Shown here piece by piece: positions 42,998 to 53,530 of a stretch of 64,000 bases of DNA. Position numbers and translations under genes: made by a program. A model generated the notes under the pieces. The model worked only from the letters and a program-made list of their open reading frames with translations, did not search any database and was not told the DNA's origin. The DNA is from Henricia sp. BOLD:AAB3569 (lineage: Eukaryota; Echinodermata; Asteroidea; Spinulosida; Echinasteridae): NCBI GenBank assembly GCA_037783545.1, contig JBBELK010000062.1:1-64000 (forward strand), written 5' to 3'. Numbering within the stretch: position 1 is the stretch's first letter; the number at the start of each line of letters is the position of its first letter.

Positions 42998-43024
42998 GGG
43001 TCGACCTACTAACGAACCAAAAAC

Positions 43025-43059
43025 GGCTCTTTTCAGAGCCACAACAATTTCAAGAAAGA
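43025..43059 (+). terminator. Histone 3' stem-loop, unit 4 H2A
   Basis: Perfect GGCTCTTTTCAGAGCC and CAAGAAAGA. Confidence 0.95.
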
Positions 43060-43947
43060 GATTTGATTGTCTGCCTTATAAATTATCTTGATCATTTTCA
43101 GACTTTTTACACATTTTATTTATTTTGCTTTTATATATTATGCTCATTGTGCAAAGAGCTCAGATTTAATTACGAAGAGCCAAAATTTAAGTCATCTGCT
43201 ACATCGACGCGGAAATCCTGGCGTGATTAAACGTCTTCCAGCGTCAAAAGGTTAACCTGGAGTCAGCCATAATGATTCATGTCCATTTCAGTTCATTTTT
43301 GTAGCCCAAAAGCGCCCAATCTAAAGCAACGTGGGAAATAATTTACAAGTCGGTCGTCACATAAGCCCTGCCCCGCTCAACCTATGCAAACAATTCGAAA
43401 AAAAAAACATATTATGATTATTTCTCAAAATTTAGTTTCCGTGTACTTGGGCGTGGACATGTCAATGTACGCTCGTGTAATCGAGTCCGGCCGGCCAGCG
43501 TAATTACGCGCCCAACCCGTGGTGGCGCGCTTTATACAAGGGGCGTTCTTACACCCGAGCGTTCGTTTAGCCATCACGTAATACACGAGTCTGCCCACTG
43601 CAGGTGGCAGCCACCACTCACTGTGAGCAACTAACAATGGAAATTGGGCACAAACCATTGGGCCCAATTTCCATTGTTAGTTGCTCATAGTGACTACCCG
43701 AGCTTGCCGGTGGTGTAAAGCTCGGTGTAATGACGTCACCTAGTAAAACCTGGCATACAGTTTGGAATCGTGACGTGAGTGCGAAGAAAAACACAGATTT
43801 ATGACACAGAATCATAGGGAATAGGGCTTAATAATTAGATGTCTGTGGGCATTGACAAAGTTTATTGCGGTACTTTAAGGCAACTATTTTTGCGTGGCGC
43901 CGGCTTAATTTTTTAGCGGTGTTCTTATAATTCAATGCGAAACCATG
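43060..43947. other. Histone spacer, unit 4, ending at inversion breakpoint
   Basis: Standard spacer to GCGAAACCATG at 43,947; the next base begins an inverted block. The missing remainder of this spacer is found, inverted, at 46,378-46,772. Confidence 0.88.
43624..43687. repeat. Long hairpin in spacer, unit 4
   Basis: Perfect 26-nt arms, 12-nt loop. Confidence 0.92.
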
Positions 43948-45231
43948 AGATATTTCGTTGAAGCCGTTTACTTAGCTTTTACTTGGGATACATTGGGATT
44001 AAGTTGGGATAAATTAAAGTACAACATACAACTCCGGTGCAGTTATAAGAGGCATGTGTTTTGGGAAAAATTAATTCGTGTAAATTGGGCATTTGGGTGC
44101 CAAACTGTTAAATCTGTTAGAGAAAATGGTACTGAAGCAAGATCCTAGCCTGCGCGCACGCAATCTTAAGAATCTGCGGTGAACACGGGCGAAAGTTGCC
44201 CTAGTTAGACTTTGGATGGAAGGATAAATGTGGGGGGTGACCGCAACATGCAAGTAACTGTAGGGGCGTTCAAGATGCTCACACCGTGTAACAGGGGGTT
44301 TGCAACACCGGGGGAATTCCCATAAGGTGCGAAACAAACGACACATGGTTTCGCATTGAATTATAAGAACACCGCTAAAAAAATAAGCCGGCGCCACGCA
44401 AAAATAGTTGCCTTAAAGTACCGCAATAAACTTTGTCAATGCCCACAGACATCTAATTATTAAGCCCTATTCCCTATGATTCTGTGTCATAAATCTGTGT
44501 TTTTCTTCGCACTCACGTCACGATTCCAAACTGTATGCCAGGTTTTACTAGGTGACGTCATTACACCGAGCTTTACACCACCGGCAAGCTCGGGTAGTCA
44601 CTATGAGCAACTAACAATGGAAATTGGGCCCAATGGTTTGTGCCCAATTTCCATTGTTAGTTGCTCACAGTGAGTGGTGGCTGCCACCTGCAGTGGGCAG
44701 ACTCGTGTATTACGTGATGGCTAAACGAACGCTCGGGTGTAAGAACGCCCCTTGTATGAAGCGCGCCACCACGGGTTTGGCGCGTAATTACGCTGGCCGG
44801 CCGGACTCGATTACACGAGCGTACACTGACATGTCCACGCCCAAGTACACGGAAACTAAATTTTGAGAAATAATCATAAGATGCTTTTTTTTTCGAATTG
44901 TTTGCATAGGTTGAGCGGGGCAGGGCTTATGTGACGACCGACTTGTAAATTATTTCCCACGTTGCTTTAGATTGGGCGCTTTTGGGCTACAAAAATGAAC
45001 TGAAATGGACATGAATCATTATGGCTGACTCCAGGTTAACCCTTTGACGCTGGAAGACGTTTAATCACGCCAGGATTTCCGCGTCGATGTAGCAGAGGAC
45101 TTAAATTTTGGCTCTTCGTAATTAAATCTGAGCTCTTTGCACAATGAGCATAATATATAAAAGCAAAATAAATAAAATGTGTAAAAAGTCTGAAAATGAT
45201 CAAGATAATTTATAAGGCAGACAATCAAATC
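43948..45231. other. Inverted histone spacer, unit 5 (H2A side)
   Basis: Reverse complement of a standard spacer, starting AGATATTTCGTTGAAGCC. No gene. CRE-like TGACGTCA and the hairpin are kept. Confidence 0.87.
44604..44667. repeat. Long hairpin in inverted spacer, unit 5
   Basis: Perfect 26-nt arms with the loop in opposite orientation (CCAATGGTTTGT). Confidence 0.92.
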
Positions 45232-45266
45232 TCTTTCTTGAAATTGTTGTGGCTCTGAAAAGAGCC
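45232..45266 (-). terminator. Histone 3' stem-loop, unit 5 H2A
   Basis: Perfect stem-loop and CAAGAAAGA on the minus strand. Confidence 0.93.
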
Positions 45267-45293
45267 GTTTTTGGTTCGTTAGTAGGTCGACCC

Positions 45294-45674
<381 letters not shown>

Positions 45675-45959
45675 GATGTAACTTTTGCACGGCTAATTTT
45701 CTTTGAGAAAGCGAATACCCCGACACGGCTGAACTACGCCTATTTGTAGCGTTTCCGGGATTTCGTCAATTGTCCAATCAGATCGTAACCCGTGCCATCA
45801 CCCGATCAGCCAATAGAGAAAGCGCAGGAAATGCGCTAGTCGTGCGAATGCCGCGGGTGAATGCCTTTGTGGAGCTACCATTTGCATGAAGAAAAGCTAT
45901 ATGAGACGGCACTCTGCTGGTGTCATGGTACTCTGGTGATAAAGCCGAAAATCAAAAAC
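45675..45959. promoter_or_regulatory. Divergent H2A/H2B promoter, unit 5 (inverted)
   Basis: Reverse-complement copy of the shared promoter: TATTTGTA on the H2A side, two CCAAT boxes, ATTTGCAT octamer and CTATATG on the H2B side. One change (GAGAC for GAGTC) lies just past the H2B TATA motif. Confidence 0.9.
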
Positions 45960-46328
45960 ATGGGACCCAAACCAAGCGGAAAGGGATCTAAAAAGGCTGG
46001 CATGGCCAAGGGAGCACCCCGCACCGACAAAAAGAGAAAGCGGCGTAGAAAGGAGAGCTACGGTCTTTACATTTACAAAGTCATAAAACAGGTCCACCCT
46101 GACACCAGCATCTCCAGCCGTGCCATGGGCATCATGAACAGCTTCGTCAATGACATCTTTGAGCGCATCGCAGCTGAGGGTTCCCGCCTGGCGCACTACA
46201 ACAAAAAATCCACCATCTCCAGTCGGGAGGTGCAGACTGCCGTCCGTCTCCTACTACCTGGCGAGCTGGCCAAACACGCCGTTAGCGAAGGTACCAAGGC
46301 TGTCACCAAGTATACAACCTCAAAGTAG
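45960..46328 (+). CDS. H2B: Histone H2B, M42I (unit 5, inverted)
   Basis: Core histone H2B, partner of H2A. It has 122 residues and no intron. A basic tail ([14 protein letters not shown], then [10 protein letters not shown] at 24-33) precedes the fold, which starts at SYGLYIYKV. Further landmarks are HPDTSISS (46-53), [10 protein letters not shown] (64-73), the C-terminal helix [18 protein letters not shown], and the lysine in AVTKYT that matches the site ubiquitylated in other H2Bs. M42 is isoleucine here, as in unit 7. I chose the ATG before GPK; the frame is open 33 codons further upstream, but that covers the octamer and TATA motifs and does not look like protein. Its H2A partner has a stop at codon 84. 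Confidence 0.96.
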   Translation: MGPKPSGKGSKKAGMAKGAPRTDKKRKRRRKESYGLYIYKVIKQVHPDTSISSRAMGIMNSFVNDIFERIAAEGSRLAHYNKKSTISSREVQTAVRLLLPGELAKHAVSEGTKAVTKYTTSK

Positions 46329-46341
46329 AACATCACAAACC

Positions 46342-46377
46342 GGCACTTTTCAGAGCCACCACAACCTTCGAAAAGAG
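46342..46377 (+). terminator. Histone 3' stem-loop, unit 5 H2B (stem mismatch)
   Basis: Reads GGCACTTTTCAGAGCC: the fourth stem base is A in place of T, leaving an A-A mismatch in a 6-bp stem. Unit 7 H2B has the same change. The purine-rich downstream element is kept. Confidence 0.9.
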
Positions 46378-46772
46378 ATATTTCGTTGAAGCCGTTTACT
46401 TAGCTTTTACTTGGGATACATTGGGATTAAGTTGGGATAAATTAAAGTACAACATACAACTCCGGTGCAGTTATAAGAGGCATGTGTTTTGGGAAAAATT
46501 AATCCGTGTAAATTGGGCATTTGGGTGCCAAACTGTTAAATCTGTTAGATAAAATGGTACTGAAGCAAGATCCTAGCCTGCGCGCACGCAATCTTAAGAA
46601 TCTGCGGTGAACACGGGCGAAAGTTGCCCTAGTTAGACTTTGGGTGGAAGGATAAATGTGGGGGGTGACCGCAGCATGCAAGTAACTGTAGGGGCGTTCA
46701 AGATGCTCACACCGTGTAACAGGGGGTTTGCAACACCGGGGGAATCCCCAGAAGGTGCGAAACAAACGACAC
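46378..46772. other. Inverted partial spacer, end of inverted block
   Basis: Reverse-complement spacer from the H2B end to AACAAACGACAC, the counterpart of the breakpoint at 43,947. After it, forward H2B 3' sequence starts. Confidence 0.88.
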
Positions 46773-46805
46773 TTTTCGAAGGTTGTGGTGGCTCTGAAAA
46801 GAGCC
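46770..46805 (-). terminator. Histone 3' stem-loop, unit 6 H2B (downstream element cut)
   Basis: The stem-loop is perfect, but the downstream CGAAAAGAG keeps only CGAAAAG before the inversion breakpoint replaces the rest with TGTCG. Confidence 0.85.
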
Positions 46806-46818
46806 GGTTTGTGATGTT

Positions 46819-47187
46819 CTACTTTGAGGTTGTATACTTGGTGACAGCCTTGGTACCTTCGCTAACGGCGTGTTTGGCCAGCTCGCCAGGTAGTAGGAGA
46901 CGGACGGCAGTCTGCACCTCCCGACTGGAGATGGTGGATTTTTTGTTGTAGTGCGCCAGGCGGGAACCCTCAGCTGCGATGCGCTCAAAGATGTCATTGA
47001 CGAAGCTGTTCATGATGCCCATGGCACGGCTGGAGATGCTGGTGTCAGGGTGGACCTGTTTCATGACTTTGTAAATGTAAAGACCGTAGCTCTCCTTTCT
47101 ACGCCGCTTTCTCTTTTTGTCGGTGCGGGGTGCTCCCTTGGCCATGCCAGCCTTTTTAGATCCCTTTCCGCTTGGTTTGGGTCCCAT
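46819..47187 (-). CDS. H2B: Histone H2B (unit 6)
   Basis: Intact 122-codon H2B with the majority protein sequence (PS at 5-6, M42). One T is missing just upstream of the start (CATGTTTTGAT), which only affects the leader. Its 3' processing signal borders the inversion breakpoint. The partner H2A is an unusual in-frame variant. Confidence 0.96.
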   Translation of the reverse strand: MGPKPSGKGSKKAGMAKGAPRTDKKRKRRRKESYGLYIYKVMKQVHPDTSISSRAMGIMNSFVNDIFERIAAEGSRLAHYNKKSTISSREVQTAVRLLLPGELAKHAVSEGTKAVTKYTTSK

Positions 47188-47471
47188 GTTTTGATTTTCG
47201 GCTTTATCACCAGAGTACCATGACACCAGCAGAGTGCCGACTCATATAGCTTTTCTTCATGCAAATGGTAGCTCCACAAAGGCATTCACCCGCGGCATTC
47301 GCACGACTAGCGCATTTCCTGCGCTTTCTCTATTGGCTGATCGGGTGATGGCACGGGTTACGATCTGATTGGACAATTGACGAAATCCCGGAAACGCTAC
47401 AAATAGGCGTAGTTCAGCCGTGTCGGGGTATTCGCTTTCTCAAAGAAAATTAGCCGTGCAAAAGTTACATC
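47188..47471. promoter_or_regulatory. Divergent H2B/H2A promoter, unit 6
   Basis: 284 bp, one base shorter than the others because of a T-run next to the H2B start. TATA-like motifs, the octamer and both CCAAT boxes are kept. Confidence 0.9.
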
Positions 47472-47846
47472 ATGTCTGGACGAGGCAAGGGAGGAAAAGT
47501 ACGCGCCAAGGCTAAGAGCCGATCCGCCCGGGCTGGACTGCAGTTCCCTGTGGGTCGTGTTCACCGTTTCCTCCGCAAAGGCAACTATGGCGAACGTGGC
47601 GAACGTGTCGTGTACTTGGCTGCCGTTATGGAATACTTGGCAGCAGAAATTATCGAGTTGGCAGGCAACGCAGCTCGAGACAACAAGAAAACAATAATCA
47701 ACCCGCGGCACCTACAGTTGGCCATCCGCAACGACGAGGAGTTGAACAAGCTTCTGAGTGGAGTGACCGTCGCTCAAGGCGGTGTCCTGCCCAACATTCA
47801 AGCCGTTCTGCTACCCAAGAAGACCACCGGTGCTGCTAAAAAATAA
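47472..47846 (+). CDS. H2A: Histone H2A variant with rearranged L1 loop (unit 6)
   Basis: The frame is open for 124 codons. A 9-bp tandem duplication (GGCGAACGT, giving GERGER) and a 15-bp deletion lie within 30 bp of each other (47,588-47,612), so [14 protein letters not shown] becomes [12 protein letters not shown]. This removes GAGAP and alters loop L1 and the start of helix 2, the H2A-H2A contact area of the nucleosome. R77, which enters the DNA minor groove in known nucleosomes, is isoleucine, and I102 is valine. Promoter and stem-loop are normal. It could be a decaying copy that has kept its frame by chance or an altered histone; decay is more likely because R77 is otherwise invariant here. 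Confidence 0.85.
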   Translation: MSGRGKGGKVRAKAKSRSARAGLQFPVGRVHRFLRKGNYGERGERVVYLAAVMEYLAAEIIELAGNAARDNKKTIINPRHLQLAIRNDEELNKLLSGVTVAQGGVLPNIQAVLLPKKTTGAAKK

Positions 47847-47873
47847 GGGTCGACCTACTAACGAACCAAAAAC

Positions 47874-47908
47874 GGCTCTTTTCAGAGCCACAACAATTTC
47901 AAGAAAGA
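47874..47908 (+). terminator. Histone 3' stem-loop, unit 6 H2A
   Basis: Perfect stem-loop; downstream element CAAGAAAGA is followed by T in place of G. Confidence 0.94.
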
Positions 47909-48115
47909 TATTTGATTGTCTGCCTTATAAATTATCTTGATCATTTTCAGACTTTTTACACATTTTATTTATTTTGCTTTTATATATTATGCTCATTGTG
48001 CAAAGAGCTCAGATTTAATTACGAAGAGCCAAAATTTAAGTCCTCTGCTACATCGACGCGGAAATCATGGCGTGATTAAACGTCTTCCAGCGTCAAAAGG
48101 TTAACCTGGAGTCAG
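47909..48115. other. Histone spacer, unit 6, left part
   Basis: Spacer up to CTGGAGTCAG. It continues at 56,339 with CCATAATG, so no spacer bases are lost across insertion 2. Confidence 0.92.
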
Positions 48116-48119
48116 TAAT

Positions 48120-48456
48120 CTATTTGCACAACCGTCTTTGTTTCCGTCCGACTCCGGTATCTATAGGGTTTAGATATGGGGTGAGATGGATTGAGCATAG
48201 AAACCGAAGCCAGAGGAAAGCTCAGAAATGAAGAAGGAGGTCGAGTTGGCGGGAAAAAAAAAAAATATATAATAATACTCACCAGAAGCTGGCCGCCTAG
48301 GCCAAACTATTATCTTACCACCGTTGAGACATACAACCGTACCGTCCTCTGCCGACTCGTTCCTTCTCGTCCAAATACTCCCCACCTGCCACCTTGATAT
48401 ACTCGAGACTGCGTAGATTCCTACGCTGCCCTCAACGTCGACGGATGTGCAAATAG
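48120..48456. mobile_element. Short TIR element (337 bp), flanked by TAAT
   Basis: Begins CTATTTGCACAACCGTC and ends GACGGATGTGCAAATAG: inverted ends of 17 bp with one mismatch. TAAT stands on both sides (48,116-48,119 and 48,457-48,460), consistent with a 4-bp target duplication. The first 75 bp or so are identical to the start of the larger element that follows, and the last 58 bp are identical to its end. It therefore looks like an internally deleted, non-autonomous copy of it. No coding frame. Confidence 0.83.
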
Positions 48457-48460
48457 TAAT

Positions 48461-49156
48461 CTATTTGCACAACCGTCTTTGTTTCCGTCCGACTCCGGTA
48501 TCTATAGGGTTTAGATATGGGGTGAGATGGATTTCGCCAAAACCTGCCCCCTAGGCCGCCGAGAACCCCAAAAACCTGCCCAAATACACCCCAAACCTTA
48601 CCCAAACCTCAAATGAAAGTGGGATACCATATCAGATACAAAGGAAAGAAAACTGGACTAGCTGTCTTGCCGCCTTTCTTCCATTCTCTTTTCTTCTCCT
48701 TTCTTTTCTCAAGCTGTCGCGCCCAAATTAGTACACCCTAAGCCGTGAATCCGCGTGCGACCTTTCGAGTCACGATCGATCAAAAAACATAGGGTGTCCA
48801 GTGGTGTGCTGACTCCAGATCCTCCCCTTCAGTACCGCATCCTTTGCCTAGATGCTACCGCAGAAATCGGTCCAACGCTGCAAATGAGTCTGCTCTTTTG
48901 CACTTCACATCCATGCTTATCCAACTTGTTTGCTCGTTCTGTCAGCCTGGTTGCCACACTGATCATCTTCCAAAAGGGAAAACAAAACGCTCTTGTGAAG
49001 AAAAAGGGGGGGGGGGGGTGTGCCTGATTGAAGAATAAATTTAGCATTATATTGCGATTCCCGAGGGCAAGCCCGAAACGGATGTTAACAACAGCCGCAG
49101 CTTGCGCTGGAGCTTAGATATCCCATAATCGATAGGTGCACATTGTCCGCAAGATC
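48461..49156. other. Left end region of large element, no gene seen
   Basis: About 75 bp shared with the short element, then unassigned sequence. A run of 13 G follows an A-run at about 49,002-49,018. Confidence 0.6.
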
Positions 49157-50640
49157 CTACTGCACGATGCAATTGTTCGAGAAAAACTGCCAGTTAGCTT
49201 TATGACAGACATCTTTCAATGATGAGTTGACTACGGCGACTGAGCGATTGATACCCACCATCTTGGTTTGGCACACTGAGGAAAGAACGAATATGCATCT
49301 TGAGAATTCTTCCCTGATCAGTTGGGAAACAGTTGGGAAAATTCTATAGCGAATCAAAGACTGAGAGCAACACAAAATATAGGTCAAGGGCCTCTTTGCA
49401 ACATATACCCGTATGTGCCAAGATGTCTGCAGACCGGTAATCTCCGAAACTTACACTACCGTCTGGTAAGACTAGGGTACCGCCCCATTTATATCCAGAT
49501 ACGTCTGCCGACAGTGCTATGCGATAACAAGGTGGCGGTCTTGTCTTCAAGCAAGGGATCAGCTGCAAGAAGCTATCAACGAACCTCCAAAATAAAATCT
49601 CCTCCCACACTTGTGGCGACAGAGGCGTAGGCAAAAGATTATAAAGTGTGGATATGAAGGAGGTGCATTCCCTTAGAAACAAGGATGCAGCCGGAAACAC
49701 CAGAGCAAAACTTTGGCCTTTGCCCACAAATCGTCGCATCTGCTTTAAGAGCACTTTATCCTTCCCCAAAATTGTCTCTCGTACCTTAGCGAATGATACC
49801 TTTTTATGCTCAGGAATCGAAAATGACAGGGTTTGGAGCAGATGCCGAACCCGAGATGCACCATGCTGCTCGATGGCTGCCGATGACTTGTCTTTAAGTT
49901 GCTAAAAAAGCCGAGCTTTGACCGTATGTAGCATACGACGTACAAGGCCCTTAGAGCTCTGATGCAGGAACCGTCCCCATGCATGTCATGTTCACACCGC
50001 AATAAAACAAACATGACTGAAGTGTTTCAACCTTCGTCTACTCTGCCTCTCCATCGCTGGGATGGCACTCACCACTGAAACGGTAGTCTATCCAGATTTC
50101 TGTATGTATACCTCTGATCTTAAGCCATGCAGAGAGACAAAAGCCAATGGATGAGTAAACATATGCACTGTTTTTAAAACCAAAGGGAAGAGTGGAGTCG
50201 ATGAAGTAAAAGCCCGCCCACTTGAAGCCGCAAAGGTTCTGGACTCCTTGGTTAAGAAGATTTGCTTGTATCCCTGGCTGTCGTCGGTACTTGAGAAGAA
50301 GAAAAAAAACAAACATTGCCTGAAGGTACCACACTGAAAGGTGTGTCCTTGCGCCAAAGATTAGGTCCCTTCATTGATAGAACCAGACGCGGCTTCTTGG
50401 GTTCAACTTTTACACACTTCGGCGGCTGTACTTCCTTGACCCTACCCAAAACTTCTATAGAGTCCTCTATCAACCGCTTGGTGATTGTGTCTAAGATAAA
50501 GGCGACATAATCTTGACAAACGGGCGCATTTAAAAATACCTCTCGGTGGGCAAACCGGAACATCAATTCCTGCCCCTGTATCGGCCATTAAACGGCTGGA
50601 AGAAATCATACAGACTAACTCCATGATGAAGCCAACCATG
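49157..50640 (-). pseudogene. DIRS-like retroelement reverse transcriptase/RNase H remnant
   Basis: Fragments in different minus-strand frames line up in the order of a DIRS-type pol. 50,252-50,566 carries EPKKPRLVLS and NLWRKDTPFS, typical of the region before the RT palm. About 50,090-50,300 has DDSQGYKQIFLTKESRTF, then in another frame TLPFGFKNSAYVY and WIDYR, where active relatives have YIDDR, so a catalytic aspartate is missing. 49,745-50,014 has MVHLGFGI. 49,344-49,769 has LKQMRRFVGKGQSF and FPAASLF, then the RNase H start ADVSGYKWGG and CKEALDL. Several frameshifts and stops separate these parts. The motifs are known from DIRS-like elements of marine invertebrates. No tyrosine recombinase or element end was found. 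Confidence 0.8.
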
Positions 50641-50939
50641 AACTTCGTCCCTATTGAGTGACTCAGCTAAGATATCGTCCCAAAACACCAGGATCATTGT
50701 TTAATGTTCCGGCTACAAAATAATTGGATCTCTGAATCTGAACGCCTGTAAATCTGGCTGTAGTCTACCAGAGAGAACGTCAGCTGGGGTTGGTGTAAAA
50801 GGGACCGGCAAGCCACTTGGTTTGCCATTATATAGGCGTCCGTAAAGGGATCTGGTTGCTGAGATTAGCCGACTTAAGTCGTTGCCCTGTAGCCACCTAG
50901 GAGGTTCTTCAGCATGGCCACGAAGTGTGAGAGAACAGG
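50641..50939. other. Possible continuation of retroelement, unassigned
   Basis: Minus-strand sequence upstream of the RT remnant has a weak similarity in style to DIRS-like open frames but contains several stops. No function is assigned. Confidence 0.4.
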
Positions 50940-51125
50940 AAGAAATTATCAGTTTTAGAGGTGGGAGGAAAGCCCCACACACTAACGTGTATGGGGAAAA
51001 CCCCCGGAATCAGACAGGGACTGAGAACCCAATCCACATACTGACCCGGACGGGATTCGAACCTGGACGAAATTCGAATCGGGCCACATTGATGGGAGGC
51101 GAGGAAAGAGCCGTACGCCAACCTG
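50940..51125 (-). mobile_element. tRNA-derived SINE
   Basis: Minus strand: an A-box-like TGGCGTACGGC (51,120-51,110) and a perfect B box GGTTCGAATCC (51,063-51,053) lie about 57-68 bp apart, as in a Pol III promoter. They are followed by GGGGGTTTTCCCC and CTTTCCTCCCACCTC, blocks found in the body of widespread deuterostome and marine-invertebrate SINEs. The tRNA arms do not pair well, so it is not a working tRNA. It sits upstream of the DIRS-like remnant. The 3' limit is uncertain. Confidence 0.6.
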
Positions 51126-51488
51126 ACTTGCCATTGAAAACTACCCATTGGGAGGTGTCTCGTTTCCGCTTCGCTGGGATCAAAAAATTGATCAAAATAT
51201 CTCTCCCACATCTCCAATATTTTCAAAAACCACTGGTACTCAAATGCTTTTCCTTTACATCTTCGGCAGACAATGGCTCGAACTCGTCCACGTATTCTCT
51301 AATCACGGTCATGACGTAGGCAACATTGCGATCATAGCCCGTCTCCATGCACGCTTGAGCAGCTGCAGGCGTCTTGGCCTGCATGTATGGAACAAACCAT
51401 CACATAATTTGTTGACGTACTAACAGGGTCCGCCGCTCGACCTTTCATAAACGCACAAACCACGGCACGTTGTATGTAATAACCCACT
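51126..51488. other. Unassigned DNA
   Basis: A minus-strand frame open over about 65 codons (51,230-51,420) has no recognised motif. It may belong to the retroelement. Confidence 0.4.
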
Positions 51489-53530
51489 ACAGAGGCCCGT
51501 CCTCTGGTTTTTTTTTTTTTTTTGCTTGTCTGTTCGTTTGTTGGGTTGTTTGTTTGCTTTTAATTTTATTTTTTTTTATTATTATTATTATTTGTTTAAA
51601 GGTAATTCAAAACTTTTAAAGTTAATCAAAACTGCAAATACATACATATATATATATATGTATATATGTATCATAAACATGGCATCCAGAGGCCCGTCCT
51701 CTGCCTAGCACAGAGTACATATATGCGAAAAAGAAGTACATTGTACCATAAACATAGTATACGGAGGCCCGTCCTCTGTCTGGCACAGAGCACATATATG
51801 CAAAATCTAAATACATTGTACCATAAACATGGCATTCTGAGGCCCGTCCTTGCGAAAAAGAAGTACATTGTACCATAAACATGGTATTCGGAGGCCCGTC
51901 CTCTGTCCAGCCCAGAGCAAGTATATGCGAAATAGAAATATATTGTACCATAAACATGGCATTCTGAGGCCCGTCCTCTGCCTAGCACAGAGTATATGCG
52001 AAATGGAAGTACATTGTACCATAAACATGGCATTCAGAGGCCCGTCCTCTACCTAGCACAAAAATACATATATGCGAAATAGAAGTACATTGTACCATAA
52101 ACATGGCATTCAGAGGCCCGTCCTCTGCCAGTACAGAGTACATACGGTGTATATGCAAAATAAAGTTACATTGTACATTGTACCATACAACCTGGCATTC
52201 AGAGGCCCGTCCTCTGCCTAGTACAGAGTACATACGGTGTATATGCAAAATAGAGTTACATTGCACATGTACCATACAACCTGGCATTCAGAGGCCCGTC
52301 CTCTGCCTAGTACAGAGTACATACGGTGTATATGCAAAATAGAGTTACATTGCACATGTACCATAAACCTGGCATTTAGAGGCACGCCCTCAGCCTAGTA
52401 CAGAGTACACATGCAAATTCAAGGGTACATTTAGATTGGTTCCTGATCCCTACAGATTAGATGCTTATTGCGAAAATATAGGGATCGGTAAAGGGCAGCC
52501 ATGACGGGCAGAATTCTGCCCGTCACGCGGTTATTATTATTATATATTGTTGGTAAGCGCGCATATTTTGACATTTGTATCCCGGCCGTGCGTGTCAACA
52601 TATCCAATTATGTAAATAAAGCGCAATGCCTAAAGCAAAGGGCTTCGCCAATTTTAAAATATATAACATACAATGCGCACGCGCAAAGACGACCAATCAC
52701 AGATCAAGATGAAGCGCCCTCTACCTGTCCTTACACTCTCCTACGTGGAACATGTGGACGGGAACCAGTCTGGGGTACATTCATTCAGAGGCCCTGCGCA
52801 GCGCCCCTGCGATATAGATGCTCATTAAGCTTGGCGTTCAGAGGCCCGCCCTCTGTCAAGCACACATGCCATACATGTATATGGGTATATTACACTCGAC
52901 CTACAGGGACCCGTCCTGCGTCTAGTACCTGTATCTATACATATAGAAAACATGGGCACATTAAAATTTGGCATTCATTAAAATTGACTTTTATTGAAAT
53001 GTTGTATTCAGAGACCCGTCCTCATAATAAACTTGGTATTTGGAGGCACGCACTCTATCTAGTATATATAGTACGTGGGAAATATTGATATCATTTTCTC
53101 GGCATTCAGAGGTCCGTCCTCTGTCTAATACAGAGTACATGTGGAATATATAGTGTATTACCACTTGGAATTCAGAGGCCCGACCTCTGGCTATTTACAT
53201 GTAAACTATGAGTACTTTCAAACTTGCCCTTTAGAGGCCCGTCCTCGGCTTATACAGATTGTGACTAGGGTTATGACGAAACTTAGTATGTTAAGCCCAA
53301 CCTCTAGTGCACCTGTATATTGCTGCTTAATGGCGAAAGATATATATCACTCAGTCTAATGGACGTGCTCACGAACAACCGCATAGCATTCAGAGGCCCA
53401 TCCTCTGCCTCCTCAACCAGTCCTGGTCCATAGAAACACGGCCTAGGCATTGGTACTCGGAAGCCCTACCCGTGCTTCGTAAATTGTCTAACAAAAAAAG
53501 GGTGCTGAAATTGCGCGTAGGGGGAGCCCG
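51489..53530. repeat. Degenerate tandem repeat with AGAGGCCCGTCCTCT hairpin
   Basis: The 15-base motif, a 5-bp stem AGAGG/CCTCT over a CCCGT loop, recurs more than fifteen times. Between 51,688 and 52,376 it recurs every 50-91 bp inside a repeat that also contains TACATTGTACCATAAACATGG and ATATATGCGAAA-type segments. From 52,780 on only the hairpin motif and a GCATTCAGAGG context remain. Unit length drifts and identity falls to the right. One more copy is near 54,317. T-rich and TA-rich microsatellites (51,509-51,660) lie at the left side. Confidence 0.9.
52502..52525. repeat. Perfect 24-bp palindrome
   Basis: TGACGGGCAGAA followed directly by its reverse complement, with EcoRI-type GAATTC at the centre. 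It interrupts the hairpin repeat region. Confidence 0.92.

Noticed and set aside
51053-51063. tRNA gene from GGTTCGAATCC
   Set aside because: Only the Pol III boxes are present; the T-stem and other arms do not pair.
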